This document shows positions 1-7,696 of a stretch of 64,000 bases of DNA, one piece after another. The position numbers were made by a program, and so were the translations under genes. Below the pieces are notes generated by a model that was not told the origin of the DNA, searched no databases, and saw only the letters and a list, made by a program, of their open reading frames with translations. The stretch spans positions 1 through 64,000 of the forward strand of contig URLV01000002.1 of assembly GCA_900548725.1 (NCBI GenBank), given 5' to 3'. The number at the start of each line of letters is the position of its first letter. The first letter of the stretch is position 1. The DNA comes from an uncultured Mycoplasmatota bacterium. GTDB lineage: Bacteria > Bacillota_I > Bacilli_A > RF39 > UBA660.

Positions 1-993
1 ATAAAGTTTACCATGTTCAACAGTAAATTCCATATCTTGCATATCTCTATAATGACTTTCTAAAGTTTTACAAACTTCCTTAAATTCTTTAAATGCTTCT
101 GGGAATTTATTTTCCATTTCGGCTATATGCATTGGAGTTCTAACACCAGCAACAACATCTTCACCTTGTGCATTAGTCAAGAACTCACCGAATAAACCTT
201 TTTCACCAGTAGCTGGGTCACGAGTAAATGCAACACCAGTACCACAATCATCTCCCATATTACCAAATGCCATTGATTGTACGTTTACAGCAGTTCCCCA
301 TGAATAAGGAATATCATTATCTCTTCTATAAACATTAGCTCTTGGATTATCCCATGAACGGAATACTGCTTTAACAGCTCCCATTAATTGTTCTTTTGGA
401 TCAGTTGGAAATTCACTACCAATCTTAGATTTATATTCTTCTTTAAATAAACGTGCTAACTCTTTTAAATCATCTGCATCAAGTTCAATATCTTGAGTTA
501 CACCTTTCTTTTCTTTCATTTCATCAATTAATTGTTCAAAGTACTTTTTACCTACTTCCATAACAACATCTGAATACATTTGAATAAATCTTCTATAACA
601 ATCATAAGCCCATCTAGGATTACCAGTTTTTTCTGCTATAGATTCTACAACTTCTTCATTTAAACCTAAATTTAAAATCGTATCCATCATACCAGGCATA
701 CTTGCTCTAGCACCACTTCTTACTGAAACTAATAATGGATTTTCTTTATCACCAAATTTTTTACCAGTTTCGTCTTCTAATTTTTGAATATATTCATTAA
801 TTTGTGCTTGAATATCTTCATTAATTTCTCTACCGTCTTCATAATACTTAGTACATGCTTCAGTAGTAACTGTAAAACCTTGAGGTACAGGCAAACCAAT
901 ACTTGTCATTTCTGCTAAATTAGCACCCTTACCACCTAAAAGGTTTCTCATATCTTTATTTCCTTCTTTAAAGGAATATACATATTTTGTCAT
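1..993 (-). CDS. ppdK: Pyruvate, phosphate dikinase, N-terminal part (runs off the window)
   Basis: Interconverts pyruvate + ATP + Pi and PEP + AMP + PPi in the cytoplasm. The 331 residues present begin MTKYVYSFKEGNKDMRNLLG and cover the ATP-grasp-like nucleotide-binding domain: GGKGANLAEM near residue 22, the VRSGARASMPGMMDTI signature near residue 90, and GTGVAFTRDPATGEKG near residue 260. The phosphohistidine and PEP-binding domains would lie beyond base 1; full-length enzymes are about 870-900 residues. The start is supported by a GGAGGG ribosome binding site 8 bases upstream. It appears to be its own transcription unit, with a promoter at 1027-1056. PPDK rather than PEP synthase because of the MPGMMDT signature and overall N-terminal match. 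Confidence 0.95.
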   Translation of the reverse strand, partial: MTKYVYSFKEGNKDMRNLLGGKGANLAEMTSIGLPVPQGFTVTTEACTKYYEDGREINEDIQAQINEYIQKLEDETGKKFGDKENPLLVSVRSGARASMPGMMDTILNLGLNEEVVESIAEKTGNPRWAYDCYRRFIQMYSDVVMEVGKKYFEQLIDEMKEKKGVTQDIELDADDLKELARLFKEEYKSKIGSEFPTDPKEQLMGAVKAVFRSWDNPRANVYRRDNDIPYSWGTAVNVQSMAFGNMGDDCGTGVAFTRDPATGEKGLFGEFLTNAQGEDVVAGVRTPMHIAEMENKFPEAFKEFKEVCKTLESHYRDMQDMEFTVEHGKLY

Positions 994-1026
994 ATCTCTT
1001 ACCCTCCATTATTATCTGACTCCTCT

Positions 1027-1056
1027 AGTATACCACACAAAAAATATCACAAACAA
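1027..1056 (-). promoter_or_regulatory. Promoter of ppdK, fused to the upstream terminator
   Basis: Reading the minus strand, TTGTTT (1051-1056) is followed after 18 bases by an extended -10 TGGTATACT with hexamer at 1027-1032. The -35 lies in the loop and 3' arm of the terminator hairpin at 1041-1073. The same design recurs at 2232, 53291 and 63788. Confidence 0.6.
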
Positions 1057-1073
1057 TACTTTTGTGATATTTT
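1038..1073 (-). terminator. Intrinsic terminator of the 70-aa gene
   Basis: Perfect 13-bp stem: 1041-1053 pairs with 1061-1073 around a 7-base loop. On the minus strand it is followed by TTTTTTGTG-type sequence. It lies just downstream of the small charged protein gene. Confidence 0.8.
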
Positions 1074-1082
1074 TACAATATT

Positions 1083-1295
1083 TTACTTTAAATTTTGAAC
1101 AACGTTTTTAATTGTCTCCGATTTATTATCTAATTTATTTTTATCTTCCTCTTTTTTCATTTCAATTACTTCTTCGCTTGCCTCTTTAAGCTCTTCTTTA
1201 TCAAATTTATTAAGTACTTCATAATCCTTCTTTTTAGCATCATCAATTATTTCTTCTAATTCTTCTTTATCTAACTTACCATCTTTATAACTCAT
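1083..1295 (-). CDS. Small highly charged protein of unknown function
   Basis: A 70-residue protein, MSYKDGKLDKEELEEII onward, made almost entirely of Lys, Glu, Asp and hydrophobic heptad-like positions, so probably one or two amphipathic helices. No signal peptide or membrane segment. An ATG five codons further upstream (1310) is rejected because the Shine-Dalgarno GGGAGAA overlaps it and sits 7 bases before the ATG at 1295. It follows the recombinase gene by about 50 bases and ends in its own terminator. I recognise no family; the coding call rests on the ribosome binding site, terminator and composition. Confidence 0.6.
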   Translation of the reverse strand: MSYKDGKLDKEELEEIIDDAKKKDYEVLNKFDKEELKEASEEVIEMKKEEDKNKLDNKSETIKNVVQNLK

Positions 1296-1347
1296 AATAA
1301 ATTCTCCCATCTATTTAAATTATAAACAATATAATCTAATTTATCAA

Positions 1348-2214
1348 TTATTTTCTAGGATTAGTATGTAAATATACTCTTTTTAATTCTTCATTAGAAA
1401 CATGAGTATATATACTAGTAGTAGAAAGTGATACATGTCCTAACAATTCTTGTACACTCTTTAAATCACATCCTTCATTAAGAAGCATTGTAGCAAAAGA
1501 ATGCCTAAAAGTATGTGGTGTTATTTTCAAATTTAAACTACTTTTCAATAATATTTTATCTATTATATCTCTTATTCCTCTAGTAGTTAATTTATTACCT
1601 AAATGATTAACAAATAAATACTTATTATCTTTCTTACTTAATTCATCTCTCACACTTAAATACATATTTAAACTATCTATTGCATAAGTACCTAAATATA
1701 CAATTCTTTCTTTATTCCCCTTACCTAATACTTTAATTTCTCTATTATCTAAATCTACATCACATAATTTTATATTAACCAATTCGCTACACCTACATCC
1801 AGTACATAAAAGAACCTCAAATATACATCTATTTCTAATTCCTAAATTACTGTTTATATCAATGCTATTAACTAACTCAACGTATTCATTATATTTAAAG
1901 TATTCTGGTAATTTTTTCTCTTTCTTCATACTATTTACTAACTTAAATGGATTAGTATCAACAATATTTTCTTTTAACAAATAATTATAATAACTTCTAA
2001 GTGAACTTAAACATCTATTTATACTAGTAGATTTATGATTATCTTTAATATAACTAATAAAATCTAAAACATCTTTATATTTTATATTATTTATTTTTTT
2101 ATTATTTTTTTTTAAAAAACTTTCATATCTATCAATATCTATCTCGTAATTAATAATAGTATTATCACTATATTTTTTTATATTTTGTAAATAATCTAAA
2201 AATTTATCTTTCAT
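1348..2214 (-). CDS. Tyrosine recombinase, XerC/XerD type
   Basis: Site-specific recombinase, 288 residues, close to the 290-300 typical of Xer proteins. The N-terminal SAM-like core-binding domain (about residues 1-90) is followed by the catalytic domain. Catalytic residues are visible: Arg in TGCRCSEL (near 141), the HTFRHSFA box (HxxR, near 236), LGH (near 259) and the nucleophile Tyr in STTSIYTHV (near 269). Probably works on the chromosome-dimer site dif or a similar site; which Xer subtype it is cannot be told from one copy. It is preceded by a fused terminator-promoter, so it is likely transcribed independently of the unknown gene upstream. No integron or prophage genes lie beside it. 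Confidence 0.9.
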   Translation of the reverse strand: MKDKFLDYLQNIKKYSDNTIINYEIDIDRYESFLKKNNKKINNIKYKDVLDFISYIKDNHKSTSINRCLSSLRSYYNYLLKENIVDTNPFKLVNSMKKEKKLPEYFKYNEYVELVNSIDINSNLGIRNRCIFEVLLCTGCRCSELVNIKLCDVDLDNREIKVLGKGNKERIVYLGTYAIDSLNMYLSVRDELSKKDNKYLFVNHLGNKLTTRGIRDIIDKILLKSSLNLKITPHTFRHSFATMLLNEGCDLKSVQELLGHVSLSTTSIYTHVSNEELKRVYLHTNPRK

Positions 2215-2231
2215 CTTATACCTCTAAATTA

Positions 2232-2260
2232 ATTATAAAATAAAACATAAGTATTATCAA
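2232..2260 (-). promoter_or_regulatory. Promoter of the Xer gene, inside the upstream terminator
   Basis: Minus-strand TTGATA (2255-2260), 17-base spacer, TATAAT (2232-2237). The -35 box is in the loop of the terminator hairpin of the upstream gene. The transcript would start about 10 bases before the AGAGG ribosome binding site. Confidence 0.65.
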
Positions 2261-2268
2261 CTTATGTT
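2233..2268 (-). terminator. Terminator of the unknown 300-aa gene
   Basis: 8-bp stem AACATAAG (2244-2251) with CTTATGTT (2261-2268), then a minus-strand TTATTTTAT run. The stem overlaps the stop codon of the upstream gene. Confidence 0.65.
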
Positions 2269-3169
2269 ATTTATCACCGTCACCTTTTGGTAATATTAAT
2301 TTTTTAGATATTGCTTTAAAAGCATTTTTTATTTCAGTTTTATTAGGACACTTTATAAAGTCATTGCCATCAACGTATGAATCAAATTTTTCATTATGAT
2401 AATTATCTAATATTTCAGTATCACTTCTTCTAAAATCTTCTTTAGTTAAGAATTCTTCTTCTTCAAAATAAGTTTGGGGCTTACTGCCTAATGATATATC
2501 AATTTCTTTCATTAACAATACAAAATCATGTATATTTCTATAACTTTTTTGTCTTATACCATTACTATCTTTTTTTATCTCTATTCTTCTCTCTTTTGTA
2601 TATATATCTTTATCTATTTTATAAAATTCAATATTTATAAAATCTTCTACACATTCTTCAAATTCTTTAAAAACTTCAGATGATTCTAAAGAATTATTTG
2701 CTTTTAATACTCTAGCCAAATTTTTTATGCTATAAAATAATGCTAAATGATTAGAAGAACCAGTAATTCTATTGTATGCATTTTTATATTTTTCTAAATA
2801 ATTATTAGCAATAGCTATCATATAATCATAATTATCTTTATTTATCATTATCCATTTATAGATATATGAAATTTTTAAATATTCTTTATCATTTTTAAAA
2901 AGTAATTTATCCCCATTATATATTTTCTTTTGTCTAATAAAATCAGTTTCTTTTTTATCAATAGTAATAAACAATTTATTACAATCATCGTCTATTAATT
3001 CACTATTTTTTAAATATTCTATTAACTCATTTAAATTATTAAAATTAGTTGTAAATTCATCTATTACATCAATGTCTGTATATTTTTTATTTTTAAAAAA
3101 TTCTAATCCCTGTAAATTAACATTAAAATATCTTCCATATTTTACATAGGATAATCTATATTTACTCAT
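2267..3169 (-). CDS. Unknown cytoplasmic protein, 300 aa
   Basis: Begins MSKYRLSYVKYGRYFNVN. The upstream in-frame ATG at 3196 is rejected because a strong AGGGGG ribosome binding site lies 9 bases before the ATG at 3169. No signal peptide or transmembrane segment; mixed alpha/beta composition. The middle (around residues 110-190) is helix-rich with an Asn/Lys-rich RITGSSNHLALFYSIKNLAR segment. The C-terminal third is charged and ends LPKGDGDK. I do not recognise a family. It stands alone, divergent from the Y-family polymerase gene, and ends in its own terminator. Divergent position next to a DNA-damage gene could hint at shared regulation, but nothing in the protein shows it is a regulator. 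Confidence 0.75.
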   Translation of the reverse strand: MSKYRLSYVKYGRYFNVNLQGLEFFKNKKYTDIDVIDEFTTNFNNLNELIEYLKNSELIDDDCNKLFITIDKKETDFIRQKKIYNGDKLLFKNDKEYLKISYIYKWIMINKDNYDYMIAIANNYLEKYKNAYNRITGSSNHLALFYSIKNLARVLKANNSLESSEVFKEFEECVEDFINIEFYKIDKDIYTKERRIEIKKDSNGIRQKSYRNIHDFVLLMKEIDISLGSKPQTYFEEEEFLTKEDFRRSDTEILDNYHNEKFDSYVDGNDFIKCPNKTEIKNAFKAISKKLILPKGDGDK

Positions 3170-3243
3170 ATCATAATTCCCCCTAAATATACTCAAATTT
3201 TAACAAAAATACAGCAAATTGTCAAAATTCCAATTAATACCAA

Positions 3244-3271
3244 TTGACTATACAAACAAATGTATTATAAT
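3244..3271 (+). promoter_or_regulatory. Promoter of the Y-family polymerase, with an inverted repeat in the spacer
   Basis: TTGACT (3244-3249), 16-base spacer, TATAAT (3266-3271). The spacer is exactly filled by an inverted repeat, ATACA-N6-TGTAT (3250-3265), a plausible operator. The predicted start point is about 3278, almost on the Shine-Dalgarno sequence, so the leader would be very short. Confidence 0.6.
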
Positions 3272-3288
3272 TATATTAGGTGATGCAA

Positions 3289-4554
3289 ATGGATGAATTA
3301 AAAATTAAAAGAAATATTATATGTATTGATTTAAAAAGTTTTTTTGCTTCTTGTGAATGTGTTGAAAGAAATTTAGATCCATTTATTACTCCACTTGTAG
3401 TTGCTGAACCAAATAGAGAGGGAGCAATAACATTAGCAGTTACACCATATATGAAAAAGTTAGGAGTTAAATCTCGTGGAAGAATATTTGAAATTCCTAA
3501 AACCATAAATTACAAGATAGCACGTCCTAGAATGAGTTTATATATTAAAAAAAGTAAAGAAGTTGTAGATATATATTTGGATTATGTTGCAAAAGAAGAT
3601 CTACATATATATTCAATTGATGAATGTTTTTTAGATGTTACTAATTATTTAAAATTATATAAAAAAACACCAAAAGAATTAACACTTGATATAATAAATA
3701 CTGTATATAAAAAAACTGGTCTTTGTGCTACTGCAGGAATAGGTCCAAATCTCCTACTCGCTAAAATTTCTATGGATATAGAAGCAAAACACAACAAAGA
3801 TTTTATTGCAGAATGGACATATGAAGATATACAAACTAAATTATGGAATATTACTCCACTATCAAACATGTGGGGAATTGGTAAACGTATGGAAAAAAAA
3901 TTAAATGATATGGGATTAAAAAAAGTTGGAGATATTGCAAATTATAATAAATTAAAATTAAAAGAAAAATTTGGAATTATTGGTGAAGAACTATGGTATC
4001 ATGCAAATGGCATTGATTTAAGTAAAATATCTGATTTCAAAAAAGAAGCTAAAGAAAAAAGCATTTCTAATAGTCAAGTATTATATAAAGATTATTATAA
4101 TAATGATGTAACTCTAATTATAAAAGAAGTTTTAAATTTATTATTAAAAAGATTAAGAAAAGAAAACTTACTAACTAAACATGTATCACTTCATATAAGT
4201 TATTCTAGAAATATAGGTGGATATTTTAGTGTATCAAAAAAATTAGAACAAGAAACAAATGATGAATCAGAATTATATAAAGTATTACTAAGTATATTTA
4301 ATTCATATTATGAAGAAGACATGCCAGTTAGAAAAGTTGGTATAAGTTTATCAAAATTAGAAAATAACAATCACATACAATTAAATTTATTTGATAATAT
4401 TAAAGAAATAGATAATAAAACAAATTTAAATAATATAGTTGATGAGATAAATGAAAAGTATGGAAATAATAGCATCTTAAAAGCAACTAGCCTACTTTCT
4501 ACATCAACAATAAAAGATAGAAATAATAAAATAGGAGGACACAATGCAAGATAG
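3289..4554 (+). CDS. Y-family DNA polymerase (UvrX/UmuC/DinB-like)
   Basis: Translesion polymerase of 421 residues. The palm carries DLKSFFASCE with the metal-binding Asp at residue 14 and YSIDECFLDVT near residue 113 (second Asp-Glu pair). A helix-hairpin-helix region, NMWGIGKRMEKKLNDMGLK, follows near 190, then the little-finger domain. The C-terminus has HIQLNLFDNIKE, like the QLSLF beta-clamp-binding motif of such polymerases. The start at 3289 is chosen over upstream GTG/ATG codons because AGGTGAT lies 6 bases before it. It overlaps the yolD-like gene by 11 bases, the arrangement seen with yqjW-yqjX in Bacillus. Probably DNA-damage induced, although no classical GAAC-N4-GTTC box is visible. 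Confidence 0.93.
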   Translation: MDELKIKRNIICIDLKSFFASCECVERNLDPFITPLVVAEPNREGAITLAVTPYMKKLGVKSRGRIFEIPKTINYKIARPRMSLYIKKSKEVVDIYLDYVAKEDLHIYSIDECFLDVTNYLKLYKKTPKELTLDIINTVYKKTGLCATAGIGPNLLLAKISMDIEAKHNKDFIAEWTYEDIQTKLWNITPLSNMWGIGKRMEKKLNDMGLKKVGDIANYNKLKLKEKFGIIGEELWYHANGIDLSKISDFKKEAKEKSISNSQVLYKDYYNNDVTLIIKEVLNLLLKRLRKENLLTKHVSLHISYSRNIGGYFSVSKKLEQETNDESELYKVLLSIFNSYYEEDMPVRKVGISLSKLENNNHIQLNLFDNIKEIDNKTNLNNIVDEINEKYGNNSILKATSLLSTSTIKDRNNKIGGHNAR

Positions 4555-4879
4555 AGGATATATTAAATGGGCACCATTTAATTCTGTTATAAACGATAAT
4601 GTAGTTTTAAATGAGTTAACTAAAAAAAGAAATAAAGTATACAAACCTACTTTATCAGAAGATCAAATAAATTTTCTAAATGAAAAAATATTTGAAGCAT
4701 ATACAAATCACTTAAAAGTAAATATATTCATATATTCTAACTTTAATATATTAAAATTATCTGGTTTTATCAACAATATTAATTTAAGTAAAAAATATAT
4801 TACTTTTAATAATAATCACATATATTTTAACCAAATTTTAAAAATTACAAACTTTTTCGAAAAAAATAACGAAAACTAA
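4544..4879 (+). CDS. YolD-like protein
   Basis: A 111-residue member of the YolD-like family, which in Firmicutes usually sits beside UmuC/UvrX-type polymerases. The N-terminal RGYIKWAPFNSV is the typical family opening. The remainder predicts a small beta-rich fold (SGFINNINLSKKYITF). An AGGAGG site precedes the ATG and the gene overlaps the polymerase stop codon, so translation is probably coupled. Role unproven; presumed to assist or regulate the polymerase. Confidence 0.85.
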   Translation: MQDRGYIKWAPFNSVINDNVVLNELTKKRNKVYKPTLSEDQINFLNEKIFEAYTNHLKVNIFIYSNFNILKLSGFINNINLSKKYITFNNNHIYFNQILKITNFFEKNNEN

Positions 4880-4908
4880 TTGACAATAGTAATTTTTTAT
4901 TGTAAAAT
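4880..4908 (+). promoter_or_regulatory. Promoter of tRNA-Ala
   Basis: Near-consensus TTGACA (4880-4885), 17-base spacer, TAAAAT (4903-4908), directly after the yolD-like stop codon. The start point would be about 4915, nine bases before the tRNA. Confidence 0.8.
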
Positions 4909-4923
4909 TAATTTATCGTTTAT

Positions 4924-5000
4924 GGGGAATTAGCTCAGTTGGCTAGAGCATCACGCTTGCACCGTGGGGGTCAAGGGTTCGAGTCCCTTATTCTCCACCA
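4924..5000 (+). tRNA. tRNA-Ala (anticodon TGC)
   Basis: 77 bases including an encoded CCA. Acceptor arms GGGGAAT and ATTCTCC pair with the G3-U70 wobble that identifies alanine tRNAs. The anticodon loop is CTTGCAC (anticodon TGC, reads GCN). The anticodon stem TCACG/CGTGG and T-loop TTCGAGT are intact. It stands alone, with its own promoter and terminator. Confidence 0.97.
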
Positions 5001-5014
5001 TTAAATGATTATAG

Positions 5015-5038
5015 AAACGCTTAAAGCGTTTTTTATTT
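5015..5038 (+). terminator. Terminator of tRNA-Ala
   Basis: Stem AAACGC/GCGTTT (5015-5020 with 5026-5031), followed by a TTTATTTT run on the plus strand. Confidence 0.8.
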
Positions 5039-5051
5039 TGTTAATTTTTGA

Positions 5052-5080
5052 CATCAAAAAAAGAACTCATCAAGAGTTCT
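5052..5080 (-). terminator. Terminator of the InlB-repeat surface protein
   Basis: 7-bp stem AGAACTC (5062-5068) with GAGTTCT (5074-5080), followed on the minus strand by seven Ts. It faces the tRNA terminator between convergent units. Confidence 0.75.
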
Positions 5081-5093
5081 AATTTATTTATAC

Positions 5094-6482
5094 TTAGATT
5101 TGTTTAAATAAGTTTTTCTTTTTAGCTATCAAGTAAATTCCACCAGCAACGATACCAACAGATATAAATCCAATTATATAAGATGCTACACCAGTAGGTT
5201 TTTGTTCACCTTTACTTGCATTACCCCATTGAGCATATAGTACTATTACATCTGCTTTACCAGGTGATTTATATTCATCTCCAGCATTATAAGTTTTACC
5301 AGAACCATCTTTTTCTGTATTCCATCCTTTAAAAGTATATCCATTTCTAGTAGGAGTTTTAGAATCAATTTCAGCATCTTCAGTAACACTTTTTTGTACT
5401 TTTTCAGGAATATTATTAGCACTATTATCATCAGTATTTCCATCATATTTTAATGTCCATTGTTCACTTGTATTAGTACAAACTTCATATTCAACATTTA
5501 ATACTGCTGGCCAATAGTAAGCTTTATTTACAAATACATCAACGTCTTCCTTGTCATTAACAATTTTTCTAACAACTGTATCATCTGTTTCAATTTTTTC
5601 TAAATTTTTAGCTTTTACCAAAGCAGAATAACTATTCTTAATAGGATTATCAGCACTATCGTCAGTAAATATTGCATACTTATTTACATTTGCTTCACCA
5701 CATGAATCTTTAGTTGCACATAGATATCCAAACTTCTTTGTATTTAAAGTATCCACATCAAGTTTTCTACTTACACGTAGAGCAAATACTTTTTTACCAT
5801 TAACTTCTTCAATATATTCATTATTATCACCACTAGTTAAATTTTTGAAATAATCCTCTAATTTTGTTTCATCTGCAGCTCCAAAACCTTTATTTAATCC
5901 TAAAAATCTTGCAGAAGAAACTGTAATGCCAGAATTATTTCCAAAAATATCTTGCACAGTGTAATTTAAAAATTCGTTTTTATTAGTTGGTATATTTGTC
6001 CAATCTACAGATTCATAACTTCCGTTTGTATCTCTACCCCATATACCATGTAAAATTTTAACAACTCTATAATCACTTTTATCTTTAGATACATAAGTAC
6101 CAGATAAATCATCACCCGATTTTTGAAAATCACTTCTTTGTAACAATTCTACATCAGACCAAAACTTTTCTAAAGTCATACCATTCTCTGAAGTTGGTGT
6201 AGAACCAGTTTCAATATCTAACACTTTAGTATTTAATATTTTTATAGTCTTACCAGACTCCTCAGGAAACAAATATGGATATATAGTATAAGTTGTATAA
6301 CCATTAGTAGAAGTGTATTGTTTCCAATAATCACCATTAGTAACATCAGCAAAATAATATTGCATTACAGTATGGTCAGTACATGTTTCTGTAGCAGCTT
6401 TTGCAATAGGCATCTCAATAAAAGGTGCTAACATTGCAATTATAATACCAATAACCCCAATTTTTTTAAGTATATTTTTCAT
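5094..6482 (-). CDS. Secreted surface protein with InlB-type repeat and C-terminal membrane anchor
   Basis: 462 residues. A signal peptide (residues 1-29, cleavage after AKA) is followed by a roughly 300-residue unknown ectodomain. Then comes one Listeria/Bacteroides InlB-type beta-grasp repeat with TPTRNGYTFKGWNTEKDGSG and VLYAQW near residues 365-420. The end is KPTGVASYIIGF, a hydrophobic stretch, and the tail KKKNLFKQI. Its C-terminal cassette resembles that of the protein at 58200 (TGV-x-x-Y, membrane helix, basic NLFK-x-I tail) and may be a sorting or anchoring signal. Monocistronic. Predicted to face outward and mediate contact; ligand unknown. Confidence 0.85.
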   Translation of the reverse strand: MKNILKKIGVIGIIIAMLAPFIEMPIAKAATETCTDHTVMQYYFADVTNGDYWKQYTSTNGYTTYTIYPYLFPEESGKTIKILNTKVLDIETGSTPTSENGMTLEKFWSDVELLQRSDFQKSGDDLSGTYVSKDKSDYRVVKILHGIWGRDTNGSYESVDWTNIPTNKNEFLNYTVQDIFGNNSGITVSSARFLGLNKGFGAADETKLEDYFKNLTSGDNNEYIEEVNGKKVFALRVSRKLDVDTLNTKKFGYLCATKDSCGEANVNKYAIFTDDSADNPIKNSYSALVKAKNLEKIETDDTVVRKIVNDKEDVDVFVNKAYYWPAVLNVEYEVCTNTSEQWTLKYDGNTDDNSANNIPEKVQKSVTEDAEIDSKTPTRNGYTFKGWNTEKDGSGKTYNAGDEYKSPGKADVIVLYAQWGNASKGEQKPTGVASYIIGFISVGIVAGGIYLIAKKKNLFKQI

Positions 6483-6547
6483 AATAAACCTCTTTCTAAT
6501 TAAAGTAAAAATATTCTCTATTTATATTTATACCCTACCTATAATAA

Positions 6548-6600
6548 ATTATAACATAAAATTAAATTTTGAAAAGACATTTTTCGACATTTTCAAAAAA
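6548..6600 (-). promoter_or_regulatory. Extended -10 promoter and tandem repeats before the InlB-repeat gene
   Basis: Minus strand: TGTTATAAT (hexamer 6548-6553), no good -35. About 15 bases upstream is a tandem repeat of GAAAATGTC/GAAAAATGTC (6573-6594), flanked by TTTTCA/TGAAAA arms. It could be an operator; unproven. Confidence 0.45.
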
Positions 6601-6619
6601 ATATACAACTTTACGTAAA

Positions 6620-6645
6620 GAAAAAAGATTATTTTGAAAATAACC
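6620..6645 (-). terminator. Terminator of rseP
   Basis: Stem GGTTATT/AATAATC on the minus strand (6639-6645 with 6627-6633), then six Ts. The stem overlaps the rseP stop codon. Confidence 0.6.
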
Positions 6646-7684
6646 TTATAATATCTTGATATGTTACTAAAAGCATTAATAACATTAAAAGTCCAAAACC
6701 TACTGTATGTATCCAATTTTCTACTTTAGGATTTACAGGTTTTCCAATAATTTTTTCAATTATTACAAACACTATTCTTCCACCATCAAATGCAGGGAAA
6801 GGAATAATATTTATAAAACCAAGATTAACTGATAAGTAAGCAGTTAAATAAAGTAAATTTTGTATTCCTAATTTAGCACTTTGTCCTACAACAGTATACA
6901 TTCCTACAGGACCAGACAAACTCTTAAGTCCAAGTGCTCCACTAAATAATTTAATAATTATTAACGACATACTTGATATAACACTATAGAATTTTATAAA
7001 TGCATATTTAATTGAATTAATAAATCCTTTATTTAAAGTGTTTCCAGCACCAAAACCAAATACTTTTACTTCTTCACCATCTTTATTTTTTTCAACATTA
7101 GGTATTACTTCATATTTATTTACAGAACCATCTGGTTTTTTTACTACAAATTCATACGTATCACTATCGTTTTTTAAAGCTAAAGCAACTTGTATTTTAT
7201 CCCAAGTATTAGTTTTAACACCATTAATACTTATTACTCTATCTCCTTCAGTAATTCCACTTTTTGCAATAGCAGAATTTTCAGTTATCAAATTTATATA
7301 ACTTAATTGATTTGAACTACCCCATATCAAGCCTTGTAAGAAGAATAATACCAATGCAAGAATAAAATTCATTGTTACACCTGCAACCAATATTAAAAAC
7401 TTTTGATATGGTTTCTTATTACACATATATTGATCTTTTTTTAATTTCTTATCTGATATTTCTTCAACTTCACCTGCCATGGCACAAAACCCACCAATAG
7501 GAAATAATCTTAAACTATATATTGTCGGATCATTTTTTCTTTTCCATTTAAATAATCTAGGTCCCATACCAAGTGCGAACTCTTCTACATAAACACCAGT
7601 CTTCTTAGCAACTAAAAAGTGACCTAATTCATGTACAAAAATTAATATACCTAATATTATAATTAATATAATTAATGTTACCAT
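6629..7684 (-). CDS. rseP: Site-2 protease, RseP/RasP family
   Basis: Membrane-embedded zinc metalloprotease (M50) that cuts transmembrane substrates such as anti-sigma factors and signal-peptide remnants. 351 residues. HELGH zinc site at residues 18-22 in the first membrane helix; a PDZ domain in the middle (ITEGDRVISINGVKTNTWDK); the third zinc ligand in NIIPFPAFDGGRI near 300. Four membrane helices in all. An AGGAGG site precedes the ATG. It lies 12 bases downstream of cdsA, as in most bacteria, but dxr, usually between them, is absent here. Confidence 0.95.
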   Translation of the reverse strand: MVTLIILIIILGILIFVHELGHFLVAKKTGVYVEEFALGMGPRLFKWKRKNDPTIYSLRLFPIGGFCAMAGEVEEISDKKLKKDQYMCNKKPYQKFLILVAGVTMNFILALVLFFLQGLIWGSSNQLSYINLITENSAIAKSGITEGDRVISINGVKTNTWDKIQVALALKNDSDTYEFVVKKPDGSVNKYEVIPNVEKNKDGEEVKVFGFGAGNTLNKGFINSIKYAFIKFYSVISSMSLIIIKLFSGALGLKSLSGPVGMYTVVGQSAKLGIQNLLYLTAYLSVNLGFINIIPFPAFDGGRIVFVIIEKIIGKPVNPKVENWIHTVGFGLLMLLMLLVTYQDIIRLFSK

Positions 7685-7696
7685 ATTTCTAACCTC

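Noticed and set aside
1348..2214. Integrase of a mobile element
   Set aside because: No attachment repeats, prophage or ICE genes beside it; length and motifs fit a chromosomal Xer protein.
4923..5000. Attachment site at the tRNA-Ala 3' end
   Set aside because: I saw no repeat of the tRNA 3' end elsewhere in the window and no integrase next to it.
7038..7301. Plus-strand frame inside rseP
   Set aside because: Antisense shadow of a clear M50 protease gene.
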